Positions 42,589 to 53,111 of a DNA stretch of 64,000 nt are shown here, piece after piece. The stretch is from Cepaea nemoralis (lineage: Eukaryota > Mollusca > Gastropoda > Stylommatophora > Helicidae). The position numbers and the translations under genes were made by a program. The DNA lies in contig JACEFZ010017697.1 of assembly GCA_014155875.1 (NCBI GenBank), positions 157,501 through 221,500 of the forward strand, read 5' to 3'. Numbering within the stretch: the first letter of the stretch is position 1; the number at the start of each line of letters is the position of its first letter. Below the pieces are notes generated by a model. It worked only from the letters and a program-made list of their open reading frames with translations. It was not told the DNA's origin and searched no databases.

Positions 42589-42825
42589 GGCCGAATAAAT
42601 AAGAGCGCTCGCTCTTAAAAATCCGGTGAGTTGATGCCAAGGTACCGTGTTCAACCCCTACACAGGTCAGCTGGACTAAAATGTTGATTTCTTGCTCTTA
42701 AGCTGATACAAGTATCACTGAAGTCGGAGTAGGTTCGCTTGATGTTGATGGAGGGAAAGCTATTCCACACGCAAAAAAAAAAAAAACAGTCAGTGCACTA
42801 GAAGTAGTAGCACGTACTTGGACTG
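42589..42825 (+). mobile_element. tRNA-Leu-derived SINE (family L), copy 3
   Basis: GGCAGTATGGCCGAATAAAT, the long arm, box B GTTCAACCCC, ACTAAAATGTTGATTTC, an A run at 42774-42786 and GTGCACTAGAAGTAGTAGCA. The SINE 3' end merges into the 63-bp tandem array. Confidence 0.85.
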
Positions 42826-43268
42826 TTGATTGGTCTGTGGCAAGAGGCTGAAAGACTGGGCGGGATTTTGTAGTACGTGCTTGGACTGTTGATTGGTCTG
42901 TGGCAAGAGGCTGCAAGACTGGGCGGGGTTTTGTAGTACGTGCTTGGACTGTTGATTGGTCTGTGGCAAGAGGCTGCAAGACTGGGCGGGGTTTTGTAGT
43001 ACGTGCTTGGACTGTTGATTGGTCTGTGGTAAGAGGCTGAAAGACTGGGCGGGATTTTGTAGTACGTGCTTGGACTGTTGATTGGTCTGTGGCAAGAGGC
43101 TGCAAGACTGGGCGGGGTTTTGTAGTACGTGCTTGGACTGTTGATTGGTCTGTGGCAAGAGGCTGCAAGACTGGGCGGGGTTTTGTAGTACGTGCTTGGA
43201 CTGTTGATTGGTCTGTGGCAAGAGGCTGCAAGACTGGGCGGGGTTTTGTAGCACGTGCTTGGACTGTG
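42826..43268. repeat. 63-bp tandem array, seven units
   Basis: Units begin GGACTGTTGATTGGTCTGTG and end GTAGTACGTGCTT. There are seven near-identical copies (identity visibly above 95%), so it is young. The length is a multiple of three and makes open frames on both strands. The last unit is cut by LINE-A copy 3. Confidence 0.95.
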
Positions 43269-43269
43269 T

Positions 43270-44050
43270 TGGGTACCATCAATCTTTATTGACGACGCCG
43301 AACTAGAGATGGTAGACCATTTTACATATCTAGGATCAGTGGTAAATAGCAAATTATCCCTAGATCAGGAAATCAACATCTGGATTGGTAAGGCAGCAAC
43401 AACAATGAACATGTTACGGAAAAGAGTCTGGGAGAGCAGGAAGCTTACTGCCAAAACAAAAGTCCTTGTCTATCAAGCCTGTCTCCTTAGAACTCTTCTT
43501 TATGGCAGTGAAACATGGACAACTTACTCACACCAAGAGAAACGTTTAAACAGCTTTTATATGCGGTGTCTGCGAAGAATTCTTGGTATTAAGTGGGAAG
43601 ACAAAATCACAAATACTGAAGTATTGGTAAGATCAGGTTGAGTGTCCATGCTCAGTCTTCGTAGACTTAGATGGATAGGACACGTTAGGAGGATGGATGA
43701 TGGTAGAATACCAAAGGACATCTTTTTTGGTGAATTACAGATGGGTAAGAGATCTCAGGGTCGGCCTCTACTACTATACAAAGGTGTGTGTAAGCGGGAC
43801 ATGATTGATACAGGAATGGAATAAAGGCAAAGGAGAAAATGATTGCAGATAAACCACACACAGAACGTGAGAGACGTAAGATGGTGCATGCTGGTGGAAA
43901 TGACCATGTTTCCACATGCATTCACTGTGGACGAACATTTACAGCGTGAATTGGCCTTATCAGCCACATTCGCCACCACCATGGGTTGTAGTTATGATGC
44001 CTTTTTGAAGCACAATGTACCAAACTATCGCCTGTCAAGACGAAAAGGTA
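43270..44050 (+). pseudogene. LINE-A copy 3
   Basis: Encodes LEMVDHFTYLGSVVNSKLSL, RKLTAKTKVLVYQACLLRTL, LYGSETWTTYSHQEKRLNSF and RCLRRILGIKWEDK. After a stop at 43639 it continues RRLRWIGHVRRMDDGRIPKD and a damaged C2H2 finger. It starts downstream of the RT catalytic box, so it is 5' truncated, and ends AAGCACAATGTACC...GGTACCAATGATATTACGAG. It is the best preserved LINE-A copy. Confidence 0.85.
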
Positions 44051-44334
44051 CCAATGATATTACGAGTGTGATATTGTCAGTGTGATATTACCATTGTCAT
44101 ATTACCAGTGGGATAGTTTCAGTGTGATATTTTAAGTGTGATATTGTCAATGTGATATTGTCAGTGTGGTATTCCCAGTGTTATATTGCTAGTGTGATAT
44201 TACCAGTGAGATATTATCAGTGTAATATTACCAGTGTGATATTGTCAGTGTGACATTACCAGTGTGCTATTTTCAGTGAGCTATTATCAGTTTGATATTG
44301 TTAAAGTGATATTATTTGTTGTTCGCATATTCTT
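44050..44334. repeat. 14-bp minisatellite (GTGATATTRYCAGT)n, left part
   Basis: About 20 imperfect 14-bp units begin at the very 3' end of LINE-A copy 3, whose tail GATATTACGAGTGTGATATT already has the unit's shape. It continues at 44496-44640. Confidence 0.9.
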
Positions 44335-44495
44335 TACAGGACATCGCTGTCAACATCAGCATCTTTCAGCTGATTGTTGATTTCTTGCCAAGATTACGCT
44401 CAGTAGTTTGCCATTGCTTTCTGAGCCACCGGCTCATTTACCCCTAAGTTACCGACGCGGAGAGAACCGCTACCAATTCTCGCTCACGTCAAAAG
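44335..44495 (-). mobile_element. SINE family C copy inserted in the 14-bp array
   Basis: Near-identical to 12203-12350, flanked on both sides by 14-bp units. Confidence 0.75.
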
Positions 44496-44642
44496 TGATA
44501 TTACTAGTGTTATATTGTCAGTGGGATATTACCAGTGTAATATTATTATTAATGTTATATTGCCAGTATTATATTATCAGAGTTATATTACCACTGTAAT
44601 GTTATCGGTGTGATATTATCAGTGTGATATTATCAGTGTGCT
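44496..44642. repeat. 14-bp minisatellite, right part
   Basis: About 10 further units of GATATTACCAGTGT type. Confidence 0.88.
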
Positions 44643-44935
44643 ATCACCTATCCCTATCTTTGATATTTTACATGAAGCATGCCACTCTGCACAAAGCATG
44701 CCTGTCCTTTTCCTTCTCAGAATGCTCTGTGATGCCGTCACAGTAACGACATGTGTGTTCTATTTGAACTCCAGCCAACGAAACTTCGAAGTGACTGCCT
44801 CCATCTCCATTCTAAGATTAGATGTGGTATCATACCCAAGGCTCTCCTGCACTAAACACATTCCCTATGAACTCCCAGGCACTTCTTTTGCCTCTTAGCA
44901 CAGTACCATCCGTGCAGATCCGTGTACTCTTAGCT
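44643..44935 (-). pseudogene. LINE-B RNase H fragment
   Basis: On the minus strand, decayed RICTDGTVL, SAWEF, LGYDTTSNLRMEMEAVTS and VTVTASQSIL match RNase H of LINE-B (YTDGSV, RMEMEAV, VTDSES). The third motif Asp is Ala here. It has stops. Confidence 0.75.
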
Positions 44936-44939
44936 AGAT

Positions 44940-45425
44940 GCCCTTTGTCTTGCCCAGTGACTTTAGAACCGCTGTGCTACATGTAGCTAGTATGTCAGAA
45001 ACGATATATAAATGTCAAAAATAAGAAGACAGGTGATAAGAACAGTAGGAACCTTTGTCCGGGTGGAGTCGCCAGGTGATCGAGGGCTGATATCTCGTAT
45101 CTGTTGAACTCTTGTGGAGGGTTATGTAAGTTCTGCTGACAGCTGCCCACGAGTGCTGGAATAGTGAAGCATCTAGCCGTTGCTGCTGATCTACGTAGTG
45201 ATGATGTTGCTAGATTTTATAGTCACGGCGATCACAGATGTACATGTTGATCTCTTGTTAGTACATTCTTACATTCCTGCTGTCTTTTTGTTTGCCTTAG
45301 CGACTTTGTTTCTGTAGGTCTCTGTTTGGCTGTTTTACTTTCTGCAATTACGCTGATTATGTTTTTGGTTCTCGCTAACATTTGTCCAACCCGCGCTGGG
45401 GTTTGGGGATAGTGAAACTCATCAT
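44940..45425. other. Unassigned intergenic sequence
   Basis: No recognisable gene or repeat. Confidence 0.4.
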
Positions 45426-45429
45426 CATA

Positions 45430-46015
45430 AAACAGTACCTTGCCGGCTGGCGTGGGCGATAATATCTCTCCACAAATTACAATCTCCGACGTCATGGATC
45501 AATTCGTGTGTTGACTTCCTTCCGACACAAGACTCTCAAGAACTTTCTCACGCTGTCTTCCTCTATCTCTCTTTCAGCAATTTTTTTTTTCCGGTTGTCA
45601 CAACATGTTCCAGTTTTTTTGTCTTCTCATAACGTGGCCAAATAACGATGACTACTTCTGTCTGATTTTGTGATAAGTTGTCTTTGCGACTCAGCTTCCC
45701 TTGAAACGCCCTGATTGCTTATATTGGCTGTGCAATTAATATTCAGCATGTTTCTATAAAACCACACCTCCAAGGCTTGCAGGGATTTTTTTCGCCTGTT
45801 TTCTAAATTTCCAGGATTCGCAGCCGTATGTTAAAACTGGTTCTATGTAATATCCAAGAACTTATCGCACAAAACTTGTTTCATTTGATAGAATGCAGTT
45901 TTTGCTTGTCCTATTCTGCTCTCTATCTCAGTGATACATCTTCCATCTGGTGTTATCCATGTGCCTAGATATCTTAATTTCTGCACTTGCCTCAAAATAA
46001 CGTCATGAACTTTAA
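45430..46015 (-). pseudogene. LINE-E fragment (post-RT region)
   Basis: From 46015 down it reads VQKLRYLGTWITPDGRC, IGQAKTAFYQMKQVLC, residues of the NRRKKSLQALEVWFYRNMLN type and SREAESQ with stops. It is co-linear with 4062-4620. The C-terminal part continues to about 45430 (ICGEILSPTPAGKVL). Confidence 0.7.
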
Positions 46016-46054
46016 TTGCACCGTCGCTCCGTAGCGATGGAGTTACGGACGCAG

Positions 46055-46275
46055 TTCATAGTCTCGCATACCCGCTTTCTAAACACGTCTGCTGGCGATT
46101 TGGCAGCAGACGGCCGTGCGTTGGCTTTTTACGAAATGGTATGGGTGCCGGTCGTTCAGAAAGCAATGGCAAACTACTAAATGTCACCTTTCTAAGACAT
46201 CACAACATCAAAAAATGCCGGTGTTGACTGCGACGTCCTGTAAAGGATATGCAGCTAACTATAACTAACTTTAAT
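46055..46275 (+). mobile_element. SINE family C, most complete copy
   Basis: GCATACCCGCTTTCTAAACA, GGCGATTTGGCAGCAGACGG, GTTCAGAAAGCAATGGCAAA and GACTGCGACGTCCTGTAAAG. The other family C copies are best compared with this one. Confidence 0.75.
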
Positions 46276-46299
46276 TGCACATTTAGCCACAATCCGGTT

Positions 46300-46490
46300 C
46301 TGTGATATCACCATGGCTACTGTCTGTCTATTATTCAAACTCGCATTATCATAATTCCCCGACATACCAAACTGGGGATTCGACATCAGACGCAGACGAC
46401 TTGAAAGGAGACCAATTGAGTTCATTTCCCTGGTATGAGGCGCCGACCGTTCAGAAAGCAATGGCAAACTACTGAGATAAAATTGCCTAT
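46300..46490 (+). mobile_element. SINE family C copy
   Basis: Ends CCGTTCAGAAAGCAATGGCA and AACTACTGA. Its 5' half (CCCCGACATACCAAACTGGG) resembles 40660-40690. Confidence 0.6.
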
Positions 46491-46499
46491 AGTCTGTCC

Positions 46500-46790
46500 G
46501 GAAATTTATGCCTTCATTCAAGATCAATTATTTTGAAAACTGTCTGTTGCATCGTTATGAAATTTTTCCAGCCGTCTTATATTTACCCCCACCCAAGGAA
46601 TATGTCTTTGATAGGTCCAAAAACAACTTATATCATTAAAAGCGGCATCATTCCTTTGATGTTTTGCTTAACAACTAGTGATTTCTTGTTAAAAAAGTTA
46701 TGTTTACGGTAATGAGGACCTGCAAATTCAGATGACAAACAAAGGCGTATCTGGATTCGTATGGGAGTGGGTGCAATCAAAGAAGTAGCT
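46500..46790. other. Unassigned intergenic sequence
   Basis: No recognisable gene or repeat. Confidence 0.4.
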
Positions 46791-46794
46791 TACA

Positions 46795-46945
46795 GTCGAC
46801 AGATTCGGCTGCATTGCACCGGGTTTTTATCCCATATGGCTCAGTTTCTTTCCGCAGCGCGGAAAGCGTCGCACAAAGCACGAACTCCGTAGCTCCAAGC
46901 GACGACCCTCGGCAGTCTCCGAATAAAATGAATGACGCGGCCCGG
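46795..46945 (-). mobile_element. SINE family A, copy 3 (headless)
   Basis: Inverted GCATTGCACCGGGTTTTTAT, CCCATATGGCTCAG, CGCGGAAAGCGTCGCACAAA and GTAGCTCC...GACGACCCTC. The tRNA head is missing. Confidence 0.8.
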
Positions 46946-47112
46946 ACAGACAGACAGAAAGGTAGGTAGGTAGGTAGTTAGGTAGGCAGAAAGATAGGTG
47001 GGTGGATGGATGGCTGGCTGGCTGGCTGGCTGAGTGGGTGGATCGGGTCGGTCGGTGGTGGTCGGTCGGTCGGTGGGTGGGTGGGTGCGGCAGGCAGGAC
47101 AGACAGATAGAT

Positions 47113-47170
<58 letters not shown>

Positions 47171-47371
47171 TCGGTAGGTCGGTCGGTTAGTGGGTGGGTG
47201 GGCAGGCAGGCAGACAGACAGAGACAGACAGACAGATAGATTAGATAGATAGGACAGACAGATAGATTAGATAGATTGATATCGGTAGGTCGGGTCGGTC
47301 TGTCGGTGGGTGGAGTGGTTCGGGCCGGCAGGCAGGCAGACAGCAGATAGATAGATCGATAGATAGATAGC

Positions 47372-47405
<34 letters not shown>

Positions 47406-47524
47406 CGATAGTAGGTAGGTCGTCGGTCTGTCGGTGGTTGTGGGTGGTCGGGCTGGCAGGCAGGCAGAAAGATAGATAGATAGATAGAGATAGTTAGATA
47501 AATAGATAGATAAAGTAGATAGAT

Positions 47525-47555
<31 letters not shown>

Positions 47556-47886
47556 GATTTAGATAGATAGAAATATAGATAGATAGATAGATAGATATCG
47601 GTAGGTCGGTCGGTCGGTCGGTGGGTGGGTGGTCTGGCCGGCCGGCAGGCAGGCAGATAGTAGATAGATAGATAGATAGATAGATAGAAGATAGATAGAT
47701 ATCTGTCGGTCGGTCGGTCGGTATGTAGGTGGGTGGTCCGGCAGGCAGGCAGACAGGACAGATAGACAGACAGATAGATTAGATAGATTAGATAGATAGA
47801 TAGATAGATAGATAGTAGATAGATAGATACCGGTACGTCGGTCGATCGGTCGGTGAGTGGGTGGGTGGGCCGGCAGGCAGGCAGGC

Positions 47887-47967
<81 letters not shown>

Positions 47968-48024
47968 TATAGATATCGGTAGGTCGGTCGGTCTGTCGGT
48001 GGGTGGGTGGTCGGGCTGGCAGGC

Positions 48025-48065
<41 letters not shown>

Positions 48066-48106
48066 TCGGTAGGTCGGTGGATGGGTCAGCCGACCGGCAG
48101 GCATTC

Positions 48107-48171
<65 letters not shown>

Positions 48172-48223
48172 GGCAGGCAGACAGACAGACAGACAGATAG
48201 ACAGACAGATAGATAGATAGATT

Positions 48224-48282
<59 letters not shown>

Positions 48283-48312
48283 CCCCGCCAGAAGCCGGGC
48301 CTTGTCAGCTAG
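46943..48312 (+). mobile_element. Helitron-like 3' end with compound tetranucleotide array
   Basis: The right end is CCCCGCCAGAAGCCGGGCC (hairpin) then TTGTCAGCTAG at 48302-48312 followed by T, matching the 3' end of the element at 8225-9424 (GAAGCCGGG...GTCAGCTAGT). The interior is almost only GATA, GGTC, GGGT, GGCA and GACA blocks. The 5' border cannot be seen. Confidence 0.6.
46960..48285. repeat. Higher-order compound tetranucleotide array
   Basis: About nine cycles of (GATA)n, ATCGGTAGGTCGGTCGG, (GGTG/GGGT)n, GGC-GGCAGGCAGG, (GACA)n and back to (GATA)n. Cycles start at about 47103, 47170, 47278, 47405, 47595, 47700, 47827, 47973 and 48061. Confidence 0.92.
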
Positions 48313-48315
48313 TTT

Positions 48316-48720
48316 ATTTATATAATCACGTTTCATGAAAGAACCCACATTTGGAGACGCCTCTGAATCTTCGCGCTGTTTGTTTGAAAACGAAAGTCAC
48401 GTGAAAATTTTGAATAATTTGGGTCGAATCTTGGGGAAGCTGTAAAACTGTTAAAATCATGGACGTAATCTTTAAGTCATAATTAATATACCGTATATAA
48501 GCTAACTTTAAAATCTGCTGTAAAATCTCCAGAACAAAAATTTTTTTGTTGGGTGGACATAATGATAAGGTTATATACTAAATCTCATCATTTTATCTCA
48601 GCCCGTTACTGAGATATTGAATGTTATATTGAGGCAACCAAAAAAAAACACTAGTAAATTACAAATAGCTAAATGCTGGGGTTGACTGCAAAGTTTTGTA
48701 AAAGACATGAAACTAACTAT
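48316..48720. other. Unassigned intergenic sequence
   Basis: No gene is seen. A family C end-like word (GGTTGACTGCAAAGTTTTGT) lies at 48680. Confidence 0.4.
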
Positions 48721-48726
48721 ATTTGT

Positions 48727-48850
48727 TCGGGAGGCGCGACAGTGTAATGGCCAGACGTTTGCCTGGAGCTCATGGGTTTGAAACCATATTGAGGCGGATT
48801 TGTAAAATTGAACTGGGTTCACAGGTCGACCCAGCCTAAACTGGGTTCAA
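48727..48850 (+). mobile_element. tRNA-like SINE head
   Basis: GGCGCGACAGTGTAATGGCC (box A like) and TCATGGGTTTGAAACCA (box B like), then GGTCGACCCAGCCTAAACTG. The last block also occurs at 23920-23940. Confidence 0.6.
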
Positions 48851-48889
48851 GGTGATCCAGTGTCTGGAGGATCGTGACCCCAAGAGTGT

Positions 48890-51800
48890 AGTGATGGAAT
48901 TCTGGGATATGGGTGGTGGCGTGGCCTAGTGTGTGGAAGGATGGAATTCTGGGATATAGATAGTGGCGTGGCCTAGTGTGTGAAAGGATGGAATTCTGGG
49001 ATATGGATGGTGGCGTGGCCTAGTGTGTAGAAGGACGGAATTCTGGGATATGGGTGGTGGCGTGATCTAGTGTGTGGAAGGACGTAATTCTGGGATATGG
49101 ATGGTGGCGTGGTCAATTGTGTGGAAGAACGGAATTCTGGGATATGGATGGTGGCGTGATCTAGTGTGTGGAAGGACGGATTTCTGGGATATGGATGGTG
49201 GCGTAACCTAGTGTGTGAAAGGAAGGAGTTCTGGGATATGGATGGTGGCGTGACCTAGTGTGTGGAATGACGGAATTCTGGGATATGGATGGTGGGGCGA
49301 CCTAGTGTGTGGAAGGACGGAATATTTGGATATGGATGGTGGCGTGACCTAGTGTGTGGAAGAACGTAATTTTAGGATATGGATGGTGGCGTGACCTAGT
49401 GTGTGAAAAGACGGATTTCTGGGATATGAATGGTGGCGTGACCTAGTGTGTGGAAGGACGGAATTCTGGGATATGGATGGTGGCGTGACCTAGTGTGTGG
49501 AAGGACGGAATTCTGGGATATGGATGGTGGCGTGACCTAGTGTGTGGAAGGACGGAATATTTGGATATGGATGGTGGCGCGACCTAGTGTGTGGAAGAAC
49601 GTAATTTAGGCTATGGATGGTGGCGTAACTAGTGTGTGAAAAGACGGATTCTGGGATATGAATGGTGGCGTGACCTTGTGTGTGGAAGGACGGAATTCTG
49701 GGATATGGATGTGGCGTGACCTAGTGTGTGGAAGGATGTTATTCTAGGATATGAATGGTGACGTGATCTAGTGTGTGGACGGACGGAATTCTGGGATATG
49801 GATGGTGGCGTGACATAGTGTATGGAAGGACGGAATTCTGGGATCTGGATTGTGGCTTGACCTAGTGTGTGGAAGGATGGAATTCTGGGTTTTGGATGGT
49901 GGCGTGACCTAGTGTGTGGAAGGAGGTAGTTCTAGGATATGAATGGTGGCGTGATCTAGTGTGTGGAAGGACGGAATTCTGGGATATGGATGGTGACGTG
50001 ATATAGTGTGTCGAAGGACGGAATTCTGGAATCTGGATTGTAACTTGACCTAGTGTGTGGAAGGACGGAATTCTGGGATATGGATGGTGGCGTGGTCAAG
50101 TGCGTGGAAAGACGGAATTCTGGGATATGGATGGTGGCGTGACCTAGTGTGGTGAAGGACGGAATTCTGGGACATGAATGGTGGCGTGAAGTAGTATGTG
50201 GAAGGACGGAATTCTGGGATATTAATTTTGACGTAACCTAGTGTAGTGAAGGACGGAATTCTGGGACATGAATGGTGGCGTGATGTAGTGTGTGGAAGGA
50301 CGGAATTCTGGGATATGGATGGTTGCGTGCCCTAGTGTGTGTTAAAGGAAGGAATTTTAGGATATGGATGGTGGCGTGACCTAGTGTGTGAAAAGACGGA
50401 ATTCTGGGATATGGATGGTGGCGTGACCTACTGTGTGGAAGGACGGAATTCTGGGATATGGATGGTGGCATGCCCTAGTGTTTGTTAAAGGAAGGAATTT
50501 TTGGATATGGATGGTGGCGTGACCTAGTGTGTGGAAGGACGGAATTCTGGGATATGGATGATGGCGTGACCTAGTGTGTGAAAAGACGGAATTCTGGGAT
50601 ATGGATGATGGCGTGACCTAGTGTGTGGAAGGACGGAATTCTGGGATATGGATGGTGGCGTGACCTAGTGTGTGGAAGGACGTAATTCTGGGATATGGAT
50701 GGTGGCGTGACCTAGTGTGTGGAAGGACGGAATTCTGGGATGTGGATGGTGGCGGGCCCTAGTGTGTGTTAAAGGAAGGAATTTTAGGATATGGATGGTG
50801 GCGTGACCTAGTGTGTGAAAAGACGGAATTCTGGGATATGAATGGTGGCGTGACCTAGTGTGTGGAAGGACGGAATTCTGGGATATGGATGGTGGCGTGA
50901 CCTAGTATGTGGAAGGATGGAATTCTGGGATATGGGTGGTGGCGTGGTCAAGTGTGTGGAATGACGGAATTCTGGGATATGGATTGTGGCGTGAACTAGT
51001 GTGTGGAAGGACAGAATTCTGGGATATGGATGGTGGTGTGACCTAGTGTGTGGATTGACGGAATTCTAGGATATGGATGGTGGCGTGACCTAGTGTGTGG
51101 AAGGACGGATTTCTGGGACACGGATGGTGGCGTGGTCAAGTGTGTGGAAAGACGGAATTCTGGGATATGGATGGTGGGGTGACCTATTGTGTGGAAGGAC
51201 TGAATTCTGGGACATGGATGGTGGCGTGACCTAGTGTGTGGAAGGACGGAATTCTGGGATATGGATGGTGGCGTGACCTAGTGTGTGTGTGTGGGGGGGG
51301 GGGGGGTGTTACTGGGATGTGGATCGTGGTGTGGTCAAGTGTGTGGAAGGACGGAATTCTATGATATGAATGGTGGCGTGACCTAGTGTGTAGAAGGACG
51401 GAATCCTAGGATAATAATGTTGGCGTAACCTAGTGTGTGGAAGGACGGAATAATAGGATATTGATGGTGGTGTGACCTAGTGTGTGGAATGACGGAATTC
51501 TGGGATAGAGATTGTTGCGTGGCCCAATGTGTGGAAGGACGGAACTCTGGGATATGGATGGTGGCATGACCTAGTGTGTGTGTGTGGGGGGGGGGGTGGT
51601 TTGCGGTATTACTGGGATGTGGATGGTGGTGTGGTCAAGTGTGTGGAAGGACGGAATTATGTGATATGGATGGAGTCGTGGCCTAGTGTGTGGAATGACG
51701 GAATTCTTTGATATGGATGGTGGCGTGACCTAGTGTGTAGAAGGACGGAATCCTAGGATAATAATGTTGATGTGACGTAGTGTGTGGAAGGACGGAATTC

Positions 51801-52235
51801 TAGGATATTGATGGTGGCGTGACCTAGTGTGTGTAATGACGGAATTCTGGGATATGGATGGTGGCGTGACCTAGTGTGTGGTAGGACGGAATTTTAGAAT
51901 ATGGATGGTGGCGTGACCTAGTGTGTGGAGGGACGGAATTCTGGGATATGGATGGTGGCGTAACCTAGTGTGTGGAATTACGGAATTCTGGGATGGAGAT
52001 GGTTGCGTGGCCCACTGTGTGGATGGACGGAATTCTGGGATATGGATGGTGGCATGACCTAGTGTGTATGTGGGGGGCGGGGGGGGGGGGGCGGCTGGTT
52101 ACTGTTATGTGGATGGTGACTTGGTCCGGCTTATGATAAGACGGAATTCTGGGATATGGATGGTGGCGGGGTCGGGTGTGCGGAATGACGAAATTCTGGG
52201 ATATGGATGGCGGCGGGGTCCGGTGTGTGGAAAAC
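48890..52235. repeat. 47-bp minisatellite, about 70 units
   Basis: The unit starts GGAAGGACGGAATTCTGGGA and continues with TATGGATGGTGGCGTGACC, TAGTGTGT. Most units hold one GAATTC. Three short GT/G-run expansions interrupt it (51288-51306, 51576-51590 and 52066-52091). Variants include AATATTTGG and TTAAAGGAAGG units that recur at intervals (50339, 50483, 50765), showing block duplication. Frames across it are artefacts. Confidence 0.96.
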
Positions 52236-52239
52236 TAAA

Positions 52240-52385
52240 TGATATTCTCTGTTGAAGATCGATTGACTCGGTGTGTGTGTTGAGGGAGGGTGTATGTGTG
52301 CGTGTATGTGTAGCCAAGATCATGTGATCTAATATGTCCAATGCCAAGCGATCTAATTGTCTAAAGCCACTTGCATCAATCTGTG
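52240..52385. other. Unassigned with GT-rich patches
   Basis: TGTGTGTG-like runs at 52270-52310. Confidence 0.5.
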
Positions 52386-52389
52386 TGTG

Positions 52390-52655
52390 TGTGTGTGCGT
52401 GCGCGCTGGTTAATACTACCTTATTTTCGAAATAGGAACATTTAAATATTGAACACAACCCACTACTGGCAACGATGGTCGTATTCTGGTATGAACCTAA
52501 GACCCATCCACGTCAATGTGGAAGCACTAGACTCGAGTTTCGCTCTCATTTGAGCTCATCAGTAGTGCATATCCTGACCGGACCCGGAAATAAACCCCGG
52601 ATCACTGGTGTGTGAAGCGGGTGTGTAACCACTAGACCACGCGGCACACACTGGA
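52390..52655 (-). mobile_element. tRNA-headed SINE, minus strand
   Basis: From 52655: GCCGCGTGGTCTAGTGGTTA is a near-perfect tRNA 5' half with box A, followed by TTCACACACCAG and a degenerate box B (GGTTTATTTCC). The body runs to a (GT)n near 52382-52400. It has a Val/Glu-like head; the body is not shared with the other SINEs here. Confidence 0.7.
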
Positions 52656-52659
52656 CACG

Positions 52660-52985
52660 ACCAAATTATCACAACAGAATATTACAACGTCACCCATCGT
52701 AGGCTGTAGCTCAAGATTTGCCCGATCGCCGCAACTGACATCCGGAAATCGATGTGGCCCCAAATGATCAGGTCTTCTCACTGGCAAGGCACACCAGGCC
52801 GTCTAGTGTAGTAACATTTGTCTCACGTTTGTGACACAATGAAGGAAATTAAAATACGAATATCTATTGCTCTTCGAAAACTAAAACAACTGAATAATTG
52901 TGGAGTGGGATAGATAGAACTACACAGACTAGATTTTTAAGAGCATGCACCTTTTCCATGCATCGTTTTCTTCCTACCAACTATA
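52660..52985. other. Unassigned intergenic sequence
   Basis: No recognisable gene or repeat. Confidence 0.4.
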
Positions 52986-52989
52986 TGCT

Positions 52990-53111
52990 ACTAATGCCAA
53001 ACTTGGACAATGACAGAAAAAGAGAAAAGAAAAATCACAACAGAAATGAGATTCCTGAGAAGAATACTCAACGTATCAAGAAGAGATAAGATCAGAAATC
53101 AAGAAATCAGG
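52990..53111 (+). pseudogene. LINE-C, left part (interrupted)
   Basis: Encodes TEMRFLRRILNVSRRDKIRN and QEIR, the stretch after the RT core in RTE/CR1-like LINEs. At 53111 it is cut by a retroelement and resumes in frame at 54942 with TKAGVIAALDFIRKQQ. Confidence 0.8.
53103..53111. other. Target site duplication, left
   Basis: GAAATCAGG, repeated at 54933-54941. Confidence 0.85.

Noticed and set aside
42698..43352. Three overlapping frames of about 150-190 codons on the minus strand
   Set aside because: They are the 63-bp array read in three frames.
48890..52235. Possible CRISPR array (regular 47-bp spacing)
   Set aside because: Units are contiguous, with no unique spacers between them, and the context is animal DNA.
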